From: Bacteroidia bacterium
Lineage (GTDB): Bacteria; Bacteroidota; Bacteroidia; UKL13-3
DNA: 64,000 bases
Assembly (NCBI GenBank): GCA_021740845.1
Contig: JAIOYZ010000008.1
Location: 85,516 to 149,515 of the forward strand
Reading direction: 5' to 3'
This document shows, one piece after another, positions 63,864 to 64,000 of this stretch. The notes under the pieces are model-generated. The model was not told the DNA's origin, made no database searches, and saw only the letters and a list, made by a program, of their open reading frames with translations. Both the position numbers and the translations under genes were made by a program. Position 1 is the stretch's first letter, and each line of letters opens with the position of its first letter.

Positions 63864-64000
63864 ATTAAGTAGGAGGCAAAGATAATTTAAATAAATTCTC
63901 TTTGCCGTCCTCTCACACCACCGTATGTACTTGCGTGTACGGCGGTTTCCTTAAAGTTAGTTCCGATGAAGCCGCATATAGTTCTCTGCGAGGCTGTAAT
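63864..64000 (-). mobile_element. Group II intron, 3' end
   Basis: On the minus strand, 63917-63947 reads as a domain V hairpin: ACCGCCGTAC, a CGCAAG loop region, and ATACGGTGGT, with the CGC triad. It is followed by GTGAGAGGACGG and a domain VI stem (arms GGCAAAGA and TCTTTGCC, about 63875-63906) and CTCCTACTTAAT, which has the bulged branch-point A. The intron 3' boundary lies near 63864, three bases after the receptor stop. The reverse transcriptase gene, if present, lies beyond the right edge. Confidence 0.8.

Overview
The window is AT-rich bacterial DNA from a member of the Bacteroidota. The evidence is a gldA-gldF-gldG gliding ABC transporter operon, two secreted proteins with C-terminal type IX secretion (T9SS) sorting domains, three TonB-dependent receptors, WG-repeat proteins, and TAnnTTTG-type promoters without clear Shine-Dalgarno sequences. 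Citrate synthase and isocitrate dehydrogenase are both of the type best known from mitochondria and eukaryotes. The genus cannot be fixed from the sequence alone.

Layout. 1-4.9 kb (minus): start of an RND efflux pump with its adaptor, an MFS exporter and a TonB-dependent receptor. 5.0-9.6 kb (plus): citrate synthase, LptE-like lipoprotein, a long acidic TPR-like protein and SecG. 9.7-14.7 kb: a DUF1287 protein, an ECF sigma factor with its anti-sigma-like partner (minus), and groES-groEL. 14.7-17.4 kb: a GC-rich REP palindrome array next to a REP-associated tyrosine transposase, then three paralogous small membrane proteins and an XRE regulator. 17.4-25.2 kb: mixed accessory genes (serine hydrolase, HdeD-like and AlkB-like proteins, a MntA-HepT toxin-antitoxin pair, a pseudouridine synthase, a CoA-transferase subunit, a response regulator). 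25.5-30.5 kb: malate dehydrogenase, a repeat-rich noncoding island and a large SprB-repeat adhesin. 30.8-36.4 kb: an Mrr-type restriction enzyme and gldA-gldF-gldG-DUF4340. 36.5-46.6 kb: a CNNM/CBS protein, a GreA-like factor, a T9SS cargo protein, a thiolase, a WG-like paralogue pair around a carbohydrate-binding-domain protein, and isocitrate dehydrogenase. 46.6-57.1 kb: a RelE-like toxin-antitoxin pair, a phospholipase D-like lipoprotein, a PepSY-like/TonB receptor pair, a dienelactone hydrolase-like lipoprotein, an acyl-ACP thioesterase and two beta-barrel proteins. 57.9-63.9 kb: a probable iron-uptake operon (DUF4856, imelysin, HTTM protein, FecA-like receptor), followed directly by the 3' end of a group II intron on the minus strand.

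The most striking signal is not a gene. A 10-bp near-palindrome, GGTTYRAACC, usually extended to TTCGGTTTGAACCAAA, recurs across the window. I counted 31 exact cores by eye plus about a dozen one-mismatch relatives, where about 0.3 would be expected by chance. It lies in both strands, inside and between genes, is enriched between genes, and is absent from groEL, citrate synthase, malate dehydrogenase and isocitrate dehydrogenase. It behaves like a highly iterated palindrome or a DNA uptake/recognition sequence and I do not know of a description for this phylum. The long noncoding stretches also hold several families of degenerate dispersed repeats: CTTTGTG-type, ACCCC/GGGGT hairpins, GAAGCTTTAGCG elements and GTTTGAGTGTG tandem arrays.
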